Below, piece by piece: positions 24,420-33,022 of a stretch of DNA of 64,000 nucleotides. Under the pieces are notes generated by a model that saw only the letters and a program-made list of their open reading frames with translations, was not told where the DNA came from and did not search any database. The translations under genes and the position numbers were made by a program. Origin of the DNA: CAIOHW01 sp964432565 (lineage in GTDB: Bacteria; Bdellovibrionota; UBA1018); assembly GCA_964432565.1 (NCBI GenBank), contig CAYSOA010000009.1:1-64000 (forward strand), in the 5' to 3' direction. Within the stretch, counting starts at the first letter, position 1, and every line of letters starts with the position of its first letter.

Positions 24420-27400
24420 ATGCGAAATCGAGGGCTTTTTCGTGGCCGAACCTTCCTGCGCTCCCGACGCGATGCGCTTTTGCTTCCCGTACTGGTGGCG
24501 CTGCTTCTGGCGCTCTTTTACCTGACTCGCGACGTTCACGCTCAGGTTCCGGGCTTTGGAGCGGCGTGGCTGCTCAACCCCGAGGGCTCACGCCTCTTTC
24601 CGCAGGCCATCATCTACCCGCGACATCCGGGCAAGCCCGATCCGCGATGGAAGGTCTTCGACTGGCACTTCCGCGATCAGACGATCGGACAATCAAACTA
24701 TCGCCTGTACTTTTACGACGTCTCCGAGAATTCCAGCGATCCCCACCCCTTCTGGACCGCCGAGTTCGCCTCACCGATCATCGCCATGCAGATTCAGGAG
24801 CTGGCTCGAGACTTCAACTTCTGGCCCGACGAGCGCTTCTCGTACATTCTCTTCAGTTCTTACCGCGAGTTCCAGCAGGCCAATGTCTTTTTCATTCAAG
24901 AAGGCGTTCAGGGCGTGACTTCGACGCAGGAACCCACGATGGCCGTGCCCTACTGGGGGGAGCGCGAGACCTTCCGGCACATCAGCCACCACGAGCTGGT
25001 GCATCAATTTCAGGTTCAGAAAATGAACGCGCTCTCGCGCGACCGAGGCGGCTCTCCCGCCTTCCTCATTCCGCTCTGGTTCATCGAAGGAATGGCAGAG
25101 TACTACAGCCGGCGCGGCATCGACCCTGAGGCACGAGCGCTACTGCGGGACCTGTGGTTCAACCCTGTTGACGGCTCAACGGAGGACGCCAGAAGAAGGC
25201 TGGCCGACTTCTTTGACCCTGGGCCCATGGACTTTCAGCATGTCTACAAGCTCGGTCAGCTCAAGAATGCCTTTCTCGAAGAGCGCTATGGTCCGGGGAC
25301 GATCCAAAAGGTTCTCGAACGAGCGAGCAAGGGAGTCGGAAGCAAGCAGACTCCGAGCTTTGATGCAGTGGTCACCGAAACCACGGGACAGACCCTCGAC
25401 GACGTTCGGGCGGAGTGGAAAACCTTCTTCCATGAGCAGATCATTCGGGGTTTTGAAGAGGCCGACGACCTTTCCGCTTATCCCCGAATCGAAGGAGTTC
25501 CAGATACTCTGGATCATTACGCCGTTGCACGGGACGGAAGCTGGCTTTTTACTCGCGAGGTGGATCCGCTCACTGGAGCCGTCTCGCTCTTTATCGCCCC
25601 TCTTTCGAATCCCGGCAGGCGACGGGAAGTCACTCATGATCGACAGAGCTCGGCGGTCAGCCTCTACTTCTTTCAGGCGCCCGCCCTCGCCGTGAGGCAG
25701 GACCAGCTGGCCTTCATGGCCCTGACCGCATTCGGACCGGAGCTCGAGCTTCGCAGCATCCGCAAGGATGGAAACACCGGATCCGGCGGAAGGATTCGTC
25801 TTTACGAACACGACCTCGTTCAGGCCCATTCTCCGGCCTTCAGCCCGGACGGGCAGGCACTGGTTTTCATCGGCATCAACAGCAAGGGGTGGCAGAACCT
25901 GTACATCCTTGAAAAGGATCGCAAGGTCCGTCGGCTCACTCGAGGTGCTTCCGCCTGGAAGAATCCCTACTGGACCGAAGAAGGGATTCTCGTCTCGGCC
26001 GATCGCATGCCGGGAGCCGATCTTTACGGGGTCTTTCTGGTCGAGCCCAGCTCGGGGGAGCATCGCCTGCTGCTCCGACCCGAGCTGGGCCATGACAACC
26101 TGCTCGAAGCCATCTCCGATCAGCCATCGCAGGGCGTCTTTTTTCGAAGCACCAACGGCACCGGACAGCAGCTTCACTACTGGACCCCGGCGCGCGGAAC
26201 AGAGGAACTGACCCGCGTGAAAACCCAGCTCCTTCAGCCGAGCCTGGTGCAAGGTCCGAAGGGCCCGCGTCTTCTGGCGCTCGCATTCGAAAAGCGACGT
26301 TACCATCTCGTTGAAATCCCCGAAAAAAGCTGGCGACAGGAACTCTGGCGCGTGGATGCCGCTCTTCCCGCGCGGTCTGACGATGCCGATGAAAGGGGTT
26401 CCACCACCGCGACTGAACCGCAGAAACCTCGAAAGTCCCCCGGAACCGACGTCAGGGCCTTTCCGCAAAGCGAGATTCGCGAGTACCGAAGCTTCTTCGG
26501 AACTGGAGTTCGAATCGAGGACCTCGCGGCCTTTTTCAGCTCAGGTTCGGTCTTTGGATTCGCGGGAACCGTGAGCGATCTGATGCGAAACTATGTCGTG
26601 ACCGCCCAATTTCTGAACCTGGGAGCCAATGGGGTCGCCAATGCGAGCGCCTTCCTGACCAGTGAAAAGGGGCGATCCACCTGGACGGTGGGCGCCTACA
26701 CCACGAACCAGCTGAGGCTCGACGCTCAGTTCAATGGATCGGACACTCGTCTTTACGAGTACCGGGAATACGGAGGACTTGCCGCCCTCCAATACCCGCT
26801 GGGAGCCTTCAGCTACCTGGGGGGAATCCTGCGCGTCGGAGGGGCCAGTCGCCAGAACTTCAGCGATTCCACTCTCGAGGAACAGTGGAACGCTCTCAAT
26901 CCGGGTAGGGAATTTCTGCTCTCGCCGACGCTTTTCTACGGTGTAGACCGCGTGCAGTACGAACTCTTCAGCGGACCGATTCGCGGTTTCGGACTGCTTG
27001 CCGAAGCTCAGACCGACTATTTTCCGGGACGCGGGTACGTCACCGAACGCCTGCGGCTCGATGTCGCCCACTACCAGCAGCTCTGGGGACGATCGCTGCT
27101 CGCATTTCAGGGAATGGGAGGCTTTTCCTTCAATCTGACGGACGGACCCGATCTTCGAAATCCGTTTCTCGTTTCCAGTGACGACATGTTTCGTGCCTAC
27201 TCGTTCGCCGACGACCGCCTTCGAGGCAATTACCTGCTGGGTGCCAAGGCCGAACTGCGCTTTCCCATCGGCTCGCTCTTCAAGTTCGAGCCTCTTCGAG
27301 GAATCGTCGCAACCGACTTCGGAAGTGTATGGAGAACCTTTCCCGACATCGCCTCGGGCGCCACAGCGAGCTATTCGGGCGGGATGGCCTTTAATATTCC

Positions 27401-27503
27401 TCCCCTGTCCTTCAGCTTTCTGCTCTCCAAGCCTCTTCGCGTCGCTGAAGGGATTCAGGAGTCCAGCGTGTTTCACTTCACGCTGCGCTATCTGTATCTC
27501 TGA
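24420..27503 (+). CDS. Exported metalloprotease-like protein with TolB propeller and outer-membrane barrel
   Basis: 1027 residues. A signal anchor (LLLPVLVALLLALFYLTR, residues 20-37) is followed by a gluzincin-type peptidase domain: HELVH at 191-195 supplies the zinc ligands and WFIEGMAEYYS (E223) the third ligand. Residues about 350-600 contain WD40/TolB-like propeller repeats (SPAFSPDGQALVFIGINSKG, RRLTRGASAWKNPYWTEEGI). After a Ser/Thr/Pro linker near 650, the last ~350 residues alternate in barrel strands and end in FHFTLRYLYL, as in bacterial surface antigen (Omp85-like) barrels. The protein probably displays a protease at the surface. Its 3' end overlaps the convergent regulator gene by 26 nt. 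Confidence 0.75.
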   Translation: MRNRGLFRGRTFLRSRRDALLLPVLVALLLALFYLTRDVHAQVPGFGAAWLLNPEGSRLFPQAIIYPRHPGKPDPRWKVFDWHFRDQTIGQSNYRLYFYDVSENSSDPHPFWTAEFASPIIAMQIQELARDFNFWPDERFSYILFSSYREFQQANVFFIQEGVQGVTSTQEPTMAVPYWGERETFRHISHHELVHQFQVQKMNALSRDRGGSPAFLIPLWFIEGMAEYYSRRGIDPEARALLRDLWFNPVDGSTEDARRRLADFFDPGPMDFQHVYKLGQLKNAFLEERYGPGTIQKVLERASKGVGSKQTPSFDAVVTETTGQTLDDVRAEWKTFFHEQIIRGFEEADDLSAYPRIEGVPDTLDHYAVARDGSWLFTREVDPLTGAVSLFIAPLSNPGRRREVTHDRQSSAVSLYFFQAPALAVRQDQLAFMALTAFGPELELRSIRKDGNTGSGGRIRLYEHDLVQAHSPAFSPDGQALVFIGINSKGWQNLYILEKDRKVRRLTRGASAWKNPYWTEEGILVSADRMPGADLYGVFLVEPSSGEHRLLLRPELGHDNLLEAISDQPSQGVFFRSTNGTGQQLHYWTPARGTEELTRVKTQLLQPSLVQGPKGPRLLALAFEKRRYHLVEIPEKSWRQELWRVDAALPARSDDADERGSTTATEPQKPRKSPGTDVRAFPQSEIREYRSFFGTGVRIEDLAAFFSSGSVFGFAGTVSDLMRNYVVTAQFLNLGANGVANASAFLTSEKGRSTWTVGAYTTNQLRLDAQFNGSDTRLYEYREYGGLAALQYPLGAFSYLGGILRVGGASRQNFSDSTLEEQWNALNPGREFLLSPTLFYGVDRVQYELFSGPIRGFGLLAEAQTDYFPGRGYVTERLRLDVAHYQQLWGRSLLAFQGMGGFSFNLTDGPDLRNPFLVSSDDMFRAYSFADDRLRGNYLLGAKAELRFPIGSLFKFEPLRGIVATDFGSVWRTFPDIASGATASYSGGMAFNIPPLSFSFLLSKPLRVAEGIQESSVFHFTLRYLYL

Positions 27504-28347
27504 GTGTTTCTGCGCTCTGTTCGATGGCAGAGCGATGGGCATGCGACAGCACGCGAGGACGGCACCAGTGAAGGCCGAGCACCCCGAGCAGTGGGCCGGC
27601 CCCGGAGGATCGCAGCGGGACACCTGAGTAGCATCGATAGCCCGAAAGCTGCCGCCACTGACTTGTTCGGAAAAGCGAATTCTCATCGAAATCACCCACA
27701 CCCAGCCAGCCCTCCGACTGGAACACGAGCTGGCAGGGAGCATCCCTCTCAGAAGGAACGATCTCCGTTCCCTTACTCGCAGATCCGCGTGTGCGAATCA
27801 GCGTGTGGCGGATACGACCGTCAAAAACCCTTCCAATCGAAATCGCGTCGACTTCAAACTGCTCCGAAACGCACTGAAGCCAGGGCTCATTGGGCAACCG
27901 GACCTCGGTATCCCGGGGTGGAATCCGGGCCAGATCAGAAGGGCGTTCACTCCACTCCGCCTCAAGCCAGGGGTTCGACGCCCCAAGAAGAATCGCACGA
28001 AGCGGGTCGGCAAGAGTTCGCGGCCAGACCTTTGAAGAGATGGCCGATGCGGCGCCGAGATCGAGAGCCTGAGACAGGTAAGCCGGTACAGCCGAGTGAA
28101 CCACGACGGGCACCACCGCGCGTCCCAAACTCGCGCCGGGGCGGTGCCGAAGGAACTCGAGGCCATCCATGACGGGCAAAACCAGCTTGAGAAGCACCAG
28201 ATCAGGCTTGATCGACTCCGAAAGCACCAGGGCCTCCAGACCGTCACGCGCCCAGGCCGTGTGAAACCCTTCCTCTTCGAGGTGTTCCTGAAGCGGCTCG
28301 GCAGAAGCAGGCTGGTCGTCGACAACAAGGATCAAGGCGTCACTCAT
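27478..28347 (-). CDS. Atypical response-regulator receiver protein with GAF-like C-terminal domain
   Basis: 289 residues from ATG 28347. Residues 1-120 are a receiver domain: acidic pair D10-D11 (ILVVDDQPAS) and LPVMDGLEFL are clear, and VVVHSA and SSKVWP hold the switch Ser and Lys. The phospho-accepting aspartate expected in DLVLLDLxLP is replaced by lysine (K54, codon AAG), so it cannot be phosphorylated in the usual way. Residues about 165-289 look like a GAF sensor domain (GWLGVGDFDENSLFR, LLGVLGLHWCRP). There is no DNA-binding domain. It lies 56 bp downstream of a phosphopantetheinyl transferase gene on the same strand. Confidence 0.75.
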   Translation of the reverse strand: MSDALILVVDDQPASAEPLQEHLEEEGFHTAWARDGLEALVLSESIKPDLVLLKLVLPVMDGLEFLRHRPGASLGRAVVPVVVHSAVPAYLSQALDLGAASAISSKVWPRTLADPLRAILLGASNPWLEAEWSERPSDLARIPPRDTEVRLPNEPWLQCVSEQFEVDAISIGRVFDGRIRHTLIRTRGSASKGTEIVPSERDAPCQLVFQSEGWLGVGDFDENSLFRTSQWRQLSGYRCYSGVPLRSSGAGPLLGVLGLHWCRPRVLSHAHRSAIEQSAETLRDTDSAA

Positions 28348-28403
28348 GCGAAAGCGATTTGCAGACCGTCTGCCAACGGCGACCGACTCAAGTGAAAAAA
28401 TCA

Positions 28404-29105
28404 TCAAAAAGAGCGGGAGGGCTCATCCTGCGGAATGCAGGTCGCCACGATCAGCCCTGAAACCCGGCTCGTCAGCACGCGCCATTGCGGATAGTTGCGA
28501 AATTCGACCAAAAAATGATTCTGGGGCGCTTCGAGATCGATCTTCAGTCGTGTCTCATAACGGTCGATCGGAGCGACAAGTCCCGTACCCAGGGCCTTTG
28601 AAAGGGCCTCCTTGGCGCACCAGAGCTGAATTGCCAGAGCGCTGCGCTGGCCCGGCTCAACCTCAAGAAGCGCCTGACGTTCATGCTCGGTGAGAATTCG
28701 CCTGAAAACCTGCTCTCTGCCCCGAAGCCGGGATTCGAACTCGATATCGACCCCCACGGGTCTCCCACGCGTGGACCATGCCGCCGCAGCAGCAACGCCC
28801 CCCTCCCTCGCCGTGTGCGAATACGAAACCGGTGCGACCGGTGAACTCGTGGGCCCGACAACGGCTGCACTTTCTCGACGAAGAAGCTCATCGCGCGCCC
28901 GGCGTGCCAGCAGACTTTGAAACCGACGCTCAGGATGGGCAATCTCGCGAACCCGAGAACTCCACTCAGACTCTATCGTTCCCTCGAGCAAGGCAGGATC
29001 GGCAACGCCTCTCCAGAAGGCCACTGCGATGCGCACATCCTCGACGCCGGGCGGAAGGAGCGTATTCGGAAACTCAAAATGAAGGACCGGCCAGGAGGGT
29101 TGCAC
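28404..29105 (-). CDS. 4'-phosphopantetheinyl transferase (Sfp/EntD type)
   Basis: 233 residues. The two family motifs are present: RPVGVDIEFESR, with the Mg-binding aspartate and glutamate, and LWCAKEALSKALGTG, the WxxKEAxxK motif. The enzyme moves 4'-phosphopantetheine from CoA to a serine of acyl or peptidyl carrier proteins. No polyketide or non-ribosomal synthetase genes lie in this window, so its partner is elsewhere or it serves fatty-acid ACP. The start is a GTG without a good ribosome-binding site, so the exact N-terminus is uncertain. Confidence 0.88.
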   Translation of the reverse strand: MQPSWPVLHFEFPNTLLPPGVEDVRIAVAFWRGVADPALLEGTIESEWSSRVREIAHPERRFQSLLARRARDELLRRESAAVVGPTSSPVAPVSYSHTAREGGVAAAAAWSTRGRPVGVDIEFESRLRGREQVFRRILTEHERQALLEVEPGQRSALAIQLWCAKEALSKALGTGLVAPIDRYETRLKIDLEAPQNHFLVEFRNYPQWRVLTSRVSGLIVATCIPQDEPSRSF

Positions 29106-29201
29106 GATGAAACGGTCGTCTCACGCAGGACACCGATCCCGCAAGCCCCGGCAGGCCCTTGGTTCTTGCACGCCGAGGCTGCTCGACTTACCCTGTGGAA
29201 G

Positions 29202-29864
29202 ATGAGTGTTCTGCTGAGCCCCGAACAGCGTCTCGAATGGGAACGTCGCCTTGAGGAAAAGATTGCGTCGTCGGACATGGGAAACGATCCCGCGCACGAC
29301 CTCGCGCATTTTCGCCGCGTCGTGGCCACGGCCAAGCGACTCTGTGACGAAGAAAAGGCGCAGTGGGAAGTCGTCGTGCCGGCCGCATGGCTTCATGATC
29401 TGGTCAATGTTCCGAAAAACGATCCGCGACGCTCGCAGGCCTCGCGGCTTTCTGCAGAGGCCTCGGTCGAATTTCTCCGCACTGCGGGCTATCCAGAATC
29501 CTATCTCGATGAAATCGCCCATGCGATCGAAGCCCACAGCTTCAGTGCCCGGATCGACTGCCGCACCATCGAAGCCGGAATCGTGCAGGACGCCGACCGC
29601 CTGGATGGGCTTGGCGCCATCGGAATCGCCCGCTGCTTTGCCGTGGCCGGCCTGCTCAAGCGCCCGCTCTACGAGCCGGCCGATCCTTTCGGAGCCGCTC
29701 GAGAACTCGATGACCTGAAATACACGATCGACCATTTCTTTGTGAAACTGTTCAAGGTGGTCGACACGCTTTGCACCGAAGCGGGACGTGCCGAAGGCCT
29801 GCGCCGAGCGCAGTTCATGCGCTCGTTTCTGGATCAACTGGCAGCTGAAATTCACGCACCATGA
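29202..29864 (+). CDS. HD-domain phosphohydrolase (YedJ-like)
   Basis: 220 residues from ATG 29202. The metal-binding HD pattern is visible: DPAHDLAHFRRV (first His and HD-type residues), AAWLHDLVN (the HD dyad) and IVQDADRLDGLGAIGIAR (distal Asp), matching the YedJ/PF01966 subgroup of uncharacterised hydrolases. The substrate is unknown, likely a nucleotide or phosphate ester. It is divergent from the phosphopantetheinyl transferase and convergent with the ATPase gene, sharing a terminator whose stem begins at its stop codon. Confidence 0.85.
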   Translation: MSVLLSPEQRLEWERRLEEKIASSDMGNDPAHDLAHFRRVVATAKRLCDEEKAQWEVVVPAAWLHDLVNVPKNDPRRSQASRLSAEASVEFLRTAGYPESYLDEIAHAIEAHSFSARIDCRTIEAGIVQDADRLDGLGAIGIARCFAVAGLLKRPLYEPADPFGAARELDDLKYTIDHFFVKLFKVVDTLCTEAGRAEGLRRAQFMRSFLDQLAAEIHAP

Positions 29865-29890
29865 ACTGCCCCACGACCGTGGGGCAGTTC
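29863..29890. terminator. Bidirectional terminator-like hairpin overlapping both stop codons
   Basis: GAACTGCCCCACG (29863-29875) and CGTGGGGCAGTTC (29878-29890) form a perfect 13-bp stem with a two-base centre. The TGA of the HD gene and the TGA of the convergent ATPase gene both lie at its ends. There is no T-run, so the termination role is inferred from position and stability. Confidence 0.65.
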
Positions 29891-31094
29891 ACAGCAGCGC
29901 GGCGACCGAACAGATCAGCATCCGCGAGTCCATTAGCTCCGGATCTCTCCGAACTCTTTCTACAAAAACCACTTTTCCCGCCGGCTCCCCGCTGAGAAAT
30001 CGATGGGCAGACCTCATCTCCGAAACCCCCGGCTTTCCCTCGACGACCATCAGGCCCAGGACTCCCTCAGGCGTCCGCAGCACCAGAGGAACACGTGCAC
30101 CTGTAGGCAGCCAGAACGATTCCACGCGCAGGCTCTGTCCTAGCCGATATTGAAACTGAGCCCGAACATTTCGGTACACGGCCGACAAGACCTGGTCATG
30201 ATCCTGCAGCTCACCATCCGACAGGAGGCGCTCCTCATATTGATCCTCGAAAAACACCAGCTCTCCTCGACGACCTACCAGCGGAATACGGCGAATCAAG
30301 AAAATGGACTCGAATGCGTAGAGCAGCGCCGACTGGGTCTGGTGACTCAGGCCGATCCGCCTTTTGACCTCGGAGGCAGAGTACGGATTCCATGCTCCAC
30401 GAGCCAGGATTCGAAGGTATTCCGCCAACCGCTCCAAGGAAATCCTGGTCTCCACGACCAGACGCAAATCGCGATCCAGCATGAGTCGGTGGAGATCACG
30501 AAGGGTTTCGTTGCGAAGGCGCTCCTCGCGTAGAAAGCAGAGTCCAGGAAGGCCACCCTGCAGCAGATACTTTTCGAAACTCTGCAGCCGTGCTCCGAGT
30601 GGACCTCTTTCTCTGATCCAATGGAGCGACGACTCAGTGAACTCGCGCACCCGAAGCAGCCGAGGCACAATGTCCGGCAGCTCCTCCTGACGAAGTTCCG
30701 ACAACACCAAGGGGAGCATCTCCATCGACATCAGTCTTCCCGCCAGCGATTCACGGATTGCCCGTCGACTCGTGAATCGCACGGATCCGGAGAGAATGAA
30801 CTGACCGGGTCGCTTGTGCACCCTGACCCATTCCTTCAATGCGGGAAAAAGACGTGGCTCAATCTGGCACTCATCCAGCGCCATCGGGAGCGAACTACCG
30901 GCAATATAGCCCGCAGGATCATCATGAACATTCTGTCTCGTTCGCTGGTCATCCAGAGTACGATAGTTCCTCACGGATGCGGCCAGGAAAGTGGACTTCC
31001 CCACCTGACGGTGCCCGAACACACCTACAATCGGGCTAGCTCCGATGAGCTTCTGATAGAGCGAAACGACGTGTCTTTCGCGAAAGTGCGGCAT
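29889..31094 (-). CDS. AAA-type ATPase with DUF4143-like C-terminal domain
   Basis: 401 residues. The Walker A motif is GVFGHRQVGKST (residues 24-35) and the Walker B aspartate-glutamate occurs in SLPMALDECQIEP. FILSGSVRFTSRRAI and GRLMSMEMLPLVLSEL are characteristic of the AAA/DUF4143 family, and EVKRRIGLSHQT is the winged-helix part. Such ATPases are widespread, often laterally transferred and of unknown function. The gene stands alone, with its own promoter, operator-like palindrome and terminator, and is followed upstream by an AT-rich tract unlike its surroundings, which suggests acquisition. Confidence 0.85.
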   Translation of the reverse strand: MPHFRERHVVSLYQKLIGASPIVGVFGHRQVGKSTFLAASVRNYRTLDDQRTRQNVHDDPAGYIAGSSLPMALDECQIEPRLFPALKEWVRVHKRPGQFILSGSVRFTSRRAIRESLAGRLMSMEMLPLVLSELRQEELPDIVPRLLRVREFTESSLHWIRERGPLGARLQSFEKYLLQGGLPGLCFLREERLRNETLRDLHRLMLDRDLRLVVETRISLERLAEYLRILARGAWNPYSASEVKRRIGLSHQTQSALLYAFESIFLIRRIPLVGRRGELVFFEDQYEERLLSDGELQDHDQVLSAVYRNVRAQFQYRLGQSLRVESFWLPTGARVPLVLRTPEGVLGLMVVEGKPGVSEMRSAHRFLSGEPAGKVVFVERVRRDPELMDSRMLICSVAALL

Positions 31095-31097
31095 CCC

Positions 31098-31143
31098 AAC
31101 ATGACCTCATGTTGATGATACGCGATCACACCGTTTTTTTGAA
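31098..31143 (-). promoter_or_regulatory. Promoter and operator-like palindrome of the ATPase gene
   Basis: On the minus strand TTCAAA (31143-31138) and TATCAT (31120-31115) are spaced 17 bp apart. Just downstream AACATGA-GG-TCATGTT (31113-31098) is a perfect palindrome ending 4 bp before the ATG, covering the expected transcription start and ribosome-binding site. It could be a repressor site or an mRNA hairpin. Confidence 0.55.
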
Positions 31144-31470
31144 CATACTTTAACGAATCGAGGTGAAGCATTTTTATTGAATTAGATCGATCGCGGTTAA
31201 GCTGACCTCCGGAACCCGGAAGACTCGCTCCACAGGTGCTTTTGTCCCGGCGGTGATGGTGCCGGTTCGCCAGGTGAAGGTCTATCAAATCGGAAAAAAA
31301 CTCGATTCGGCTCCACTTCGATTGTCGAAGCCCGTGACGAACAGGGGGCGGACCTGGGTTCCTTCCTCGGTGGATTTCTGGTTTCGGCGTGCAAGTGCGG
31401 GTGAGCCTGACCTGCCCGGATGAAACGGGTCCAGAGCGGATGTCAGAAATCGCGCATCAAGATCGTCCGG
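31144..31470. other. Intergenic region, AT-rich part plus possible gene remnant
   Basis: This stretch separates the ATPase gene from the end of the long minus-strand operon. The first 60 bases are unusually AT-rich. On the plus strand 31256-31423 could encode a 55-residue peptide beginning MVPVRQVKVYQIGKKLD and ending in a Gly/Pro tail; the frame is open further upstream without a start codon. It could be a remnant or a chance frame. I see no RNA gene or clear terminator here. Confidence 0.3.
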
Positions 31471-32964
31471 TCACGGCACCGCTCGACGCCCGAAAAAGGC
31501 CTGGCAGGCCGACCAGAATCCCGGCGCGACCTGCGCAGTCGAGCTTCGGGCATGAAGCGTCTCGATTCGTGCTGCAAGCGTTGATCGAAGCTCCGGGATG
31601 CCCTCGACCCTGCTCCAGCGTTCCTCCTGCAACAGGGCAAGAAGTTTCGCTGAAAAACCGGCCTCATTCGCAACCGTCATCTCCGAAAGCGTTCGAAGCA
31701 CGCGAATCGCAGCAGCTGAGCTCACTGCCTGGGGGAGCTCGAGCACCGAGAACACCATGCGCTGCATGGCCGGAGAATGATTCACACGCGGAAGAAACTG
31801 CTCGAGCGCCTTGACGGCGGAGGCATCGCCCCATTGAAATTTGCCTCGAGCAAAAAGATGCGGCTTTGCCCGGCTGACCTCTTTCGGAAGCAGGACGGAG
31901 AAGCGATCGAGTTCATCGGCCATCTGCATGTCGTCGAGATAGATCAGAAACGCGGTGAACTGGTCACGCGGGCTCCGTGAGACCCGTGAGAATCGAAGCA
32001 GATCGAGATCGACGCGAATCGGCTCGGAAGCCTGGGTCTTCAACCAGGCCATTCGCCTCTCCTGAAGTTCAAGCTGAAGCAGCGTCTGTTCGGCACTGAG
32101 CGGCTGTCGATTGGCTCGCAGCTCAAAGGGGCGATCACCGGCACCATCCCCGATCAGGCTGCCGGTGCCCGTGACGTATTTCAGGCCTACGGCCTGGTAA
32201 TGGTAGGCGCCGTCGGCATGGCGAGGCGACTGGGTGTAGACTTTGCGTTCGATCTCTCGCGCGAGCTCTCGAGGACTCCTATTTTTTCCACCATTCACGG
32301 ACTCGAGCACGTCACGCGCGGCCTGCTGCTGCACTTCGTCGAGCTCTCCCGGAAAAGGAGCGTTGTAGCCGTCATTTCCCAGAAGTCCCGAGCCGAGCTC
32401 GGGATACTGCCAGTAGTCGGCCAGATACCGGGCAAAGGCACGCCCATCCTGGTCAAAAGCCGAAGCGACGCCGATATTCAGATGGGCCGAGTTTTCCTGA
32501 TAGCCTCGAGGGCGATACGAAAAGCCCTGCTCACTCGTAAAGTCAAAGAGCCAGCGTTGAAGCTGGGCCTGATGGCGCTTCCAGGTCTCCAGGTTCCACG
32601 GTCCCAGCTGCAGTTCGACCGTGGCCGGATCGACCGAAACCTGAAAACCGAAACCATCCGGGAAGCGAAAACTCCATTCGGTCATCCCGAACTTGCCGTT
32701 CGACTTCCGAACCTCGCACTCGGGTCGGCACGCCGCCTCGAGCTTTTCGACGAGTTCGCGCGCAATGCGATGCTCTCCCTCTTCGGTCGGAGCCTGCCCC
32801 TGATAGCTGTCGCCATGCTGGCCCATGCGCTGCGACCAGGCGCGCTCGAGCTCTTTACTCTTGAGGTTGAATTCAAGCCCGTAGGTCGGCGGCCAGGCCA
32901 GCGCACTCTGGGCAACAAGCAAAAACCACGAAACCCAACCGATGCGAAGTCGATGAAAGTTCAC
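31471..32964 (-). CDS. Exported protein with possible amidoligase-like core
   Basis: About 497 residues from the GTG at 32964, which puts the signal peptide (RIGWVSWFLLVAQSALA) at the N-terminus; a longer frame from ATG 33072 would overlap the upstream gene by 50 nt. Three blocks resemble the COOH-NH2 amidoligase pattern: YGLEFNL near the mature start, FQVSVDPATVELQLGPWN (D..E) and SAHLNIGVAS (H.N.G). If real this would be an ATP-grasp-like/glutamine-synthetase-like ligase acting outside the cytoplasm, which is odd. The second half is helical. It is the last gene of the gliding-type operon, 58 bp after the VWA lipoprotein. Confidence 0.55.
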   Translation of the reverse strand: MNFHRLRIGWVSWFLLVAQSALAWPPTYGLEFNLKSKELERAWSQRMGQHGDSYQGQAPTEEGEHRIARELVEKLEAACRPECEVRKSNGKFGMTEWSFRFPDGFGFQVSVDPATVELQLGPWNLETWKRHQAQLQRWLFDFTSEQGFSYRPRGYQENSAHLNIGVASAFDQDGRAFARYLADYWQYPELGSGLLGNDGYNAPFPGELDEVQQQAARDVLESVNGGKNRSPRELAREIERKVYTQSPRHADGAYHYQAVGLKYVTGTGSLIGDGAGDRPFELRANRQPLSAEQTLLQLELQERRMAWLKTQASEPIRVDLDLLRFSRVSRSPRDQFTAFLIYLDDMQMADELDRFSVLLPKEVSRAKPHLFARGKFQWGDASAVKALEQFLPRVNHSPAMQRMVFSVLELPQAVSSAAAIRVLRTLSEMTVANEAGFSAKLLALLQEERWSRVEGIPELRSTLAARIETLHARSSTAQVAPGFWSACQAFFGRRAVP

Positions 32965-33022
32965 ACCGACGGATCGGAAAAACCTCGAGCAAACCTGAGA
33001 AGCCAGGATTTTGACGAGAGAC

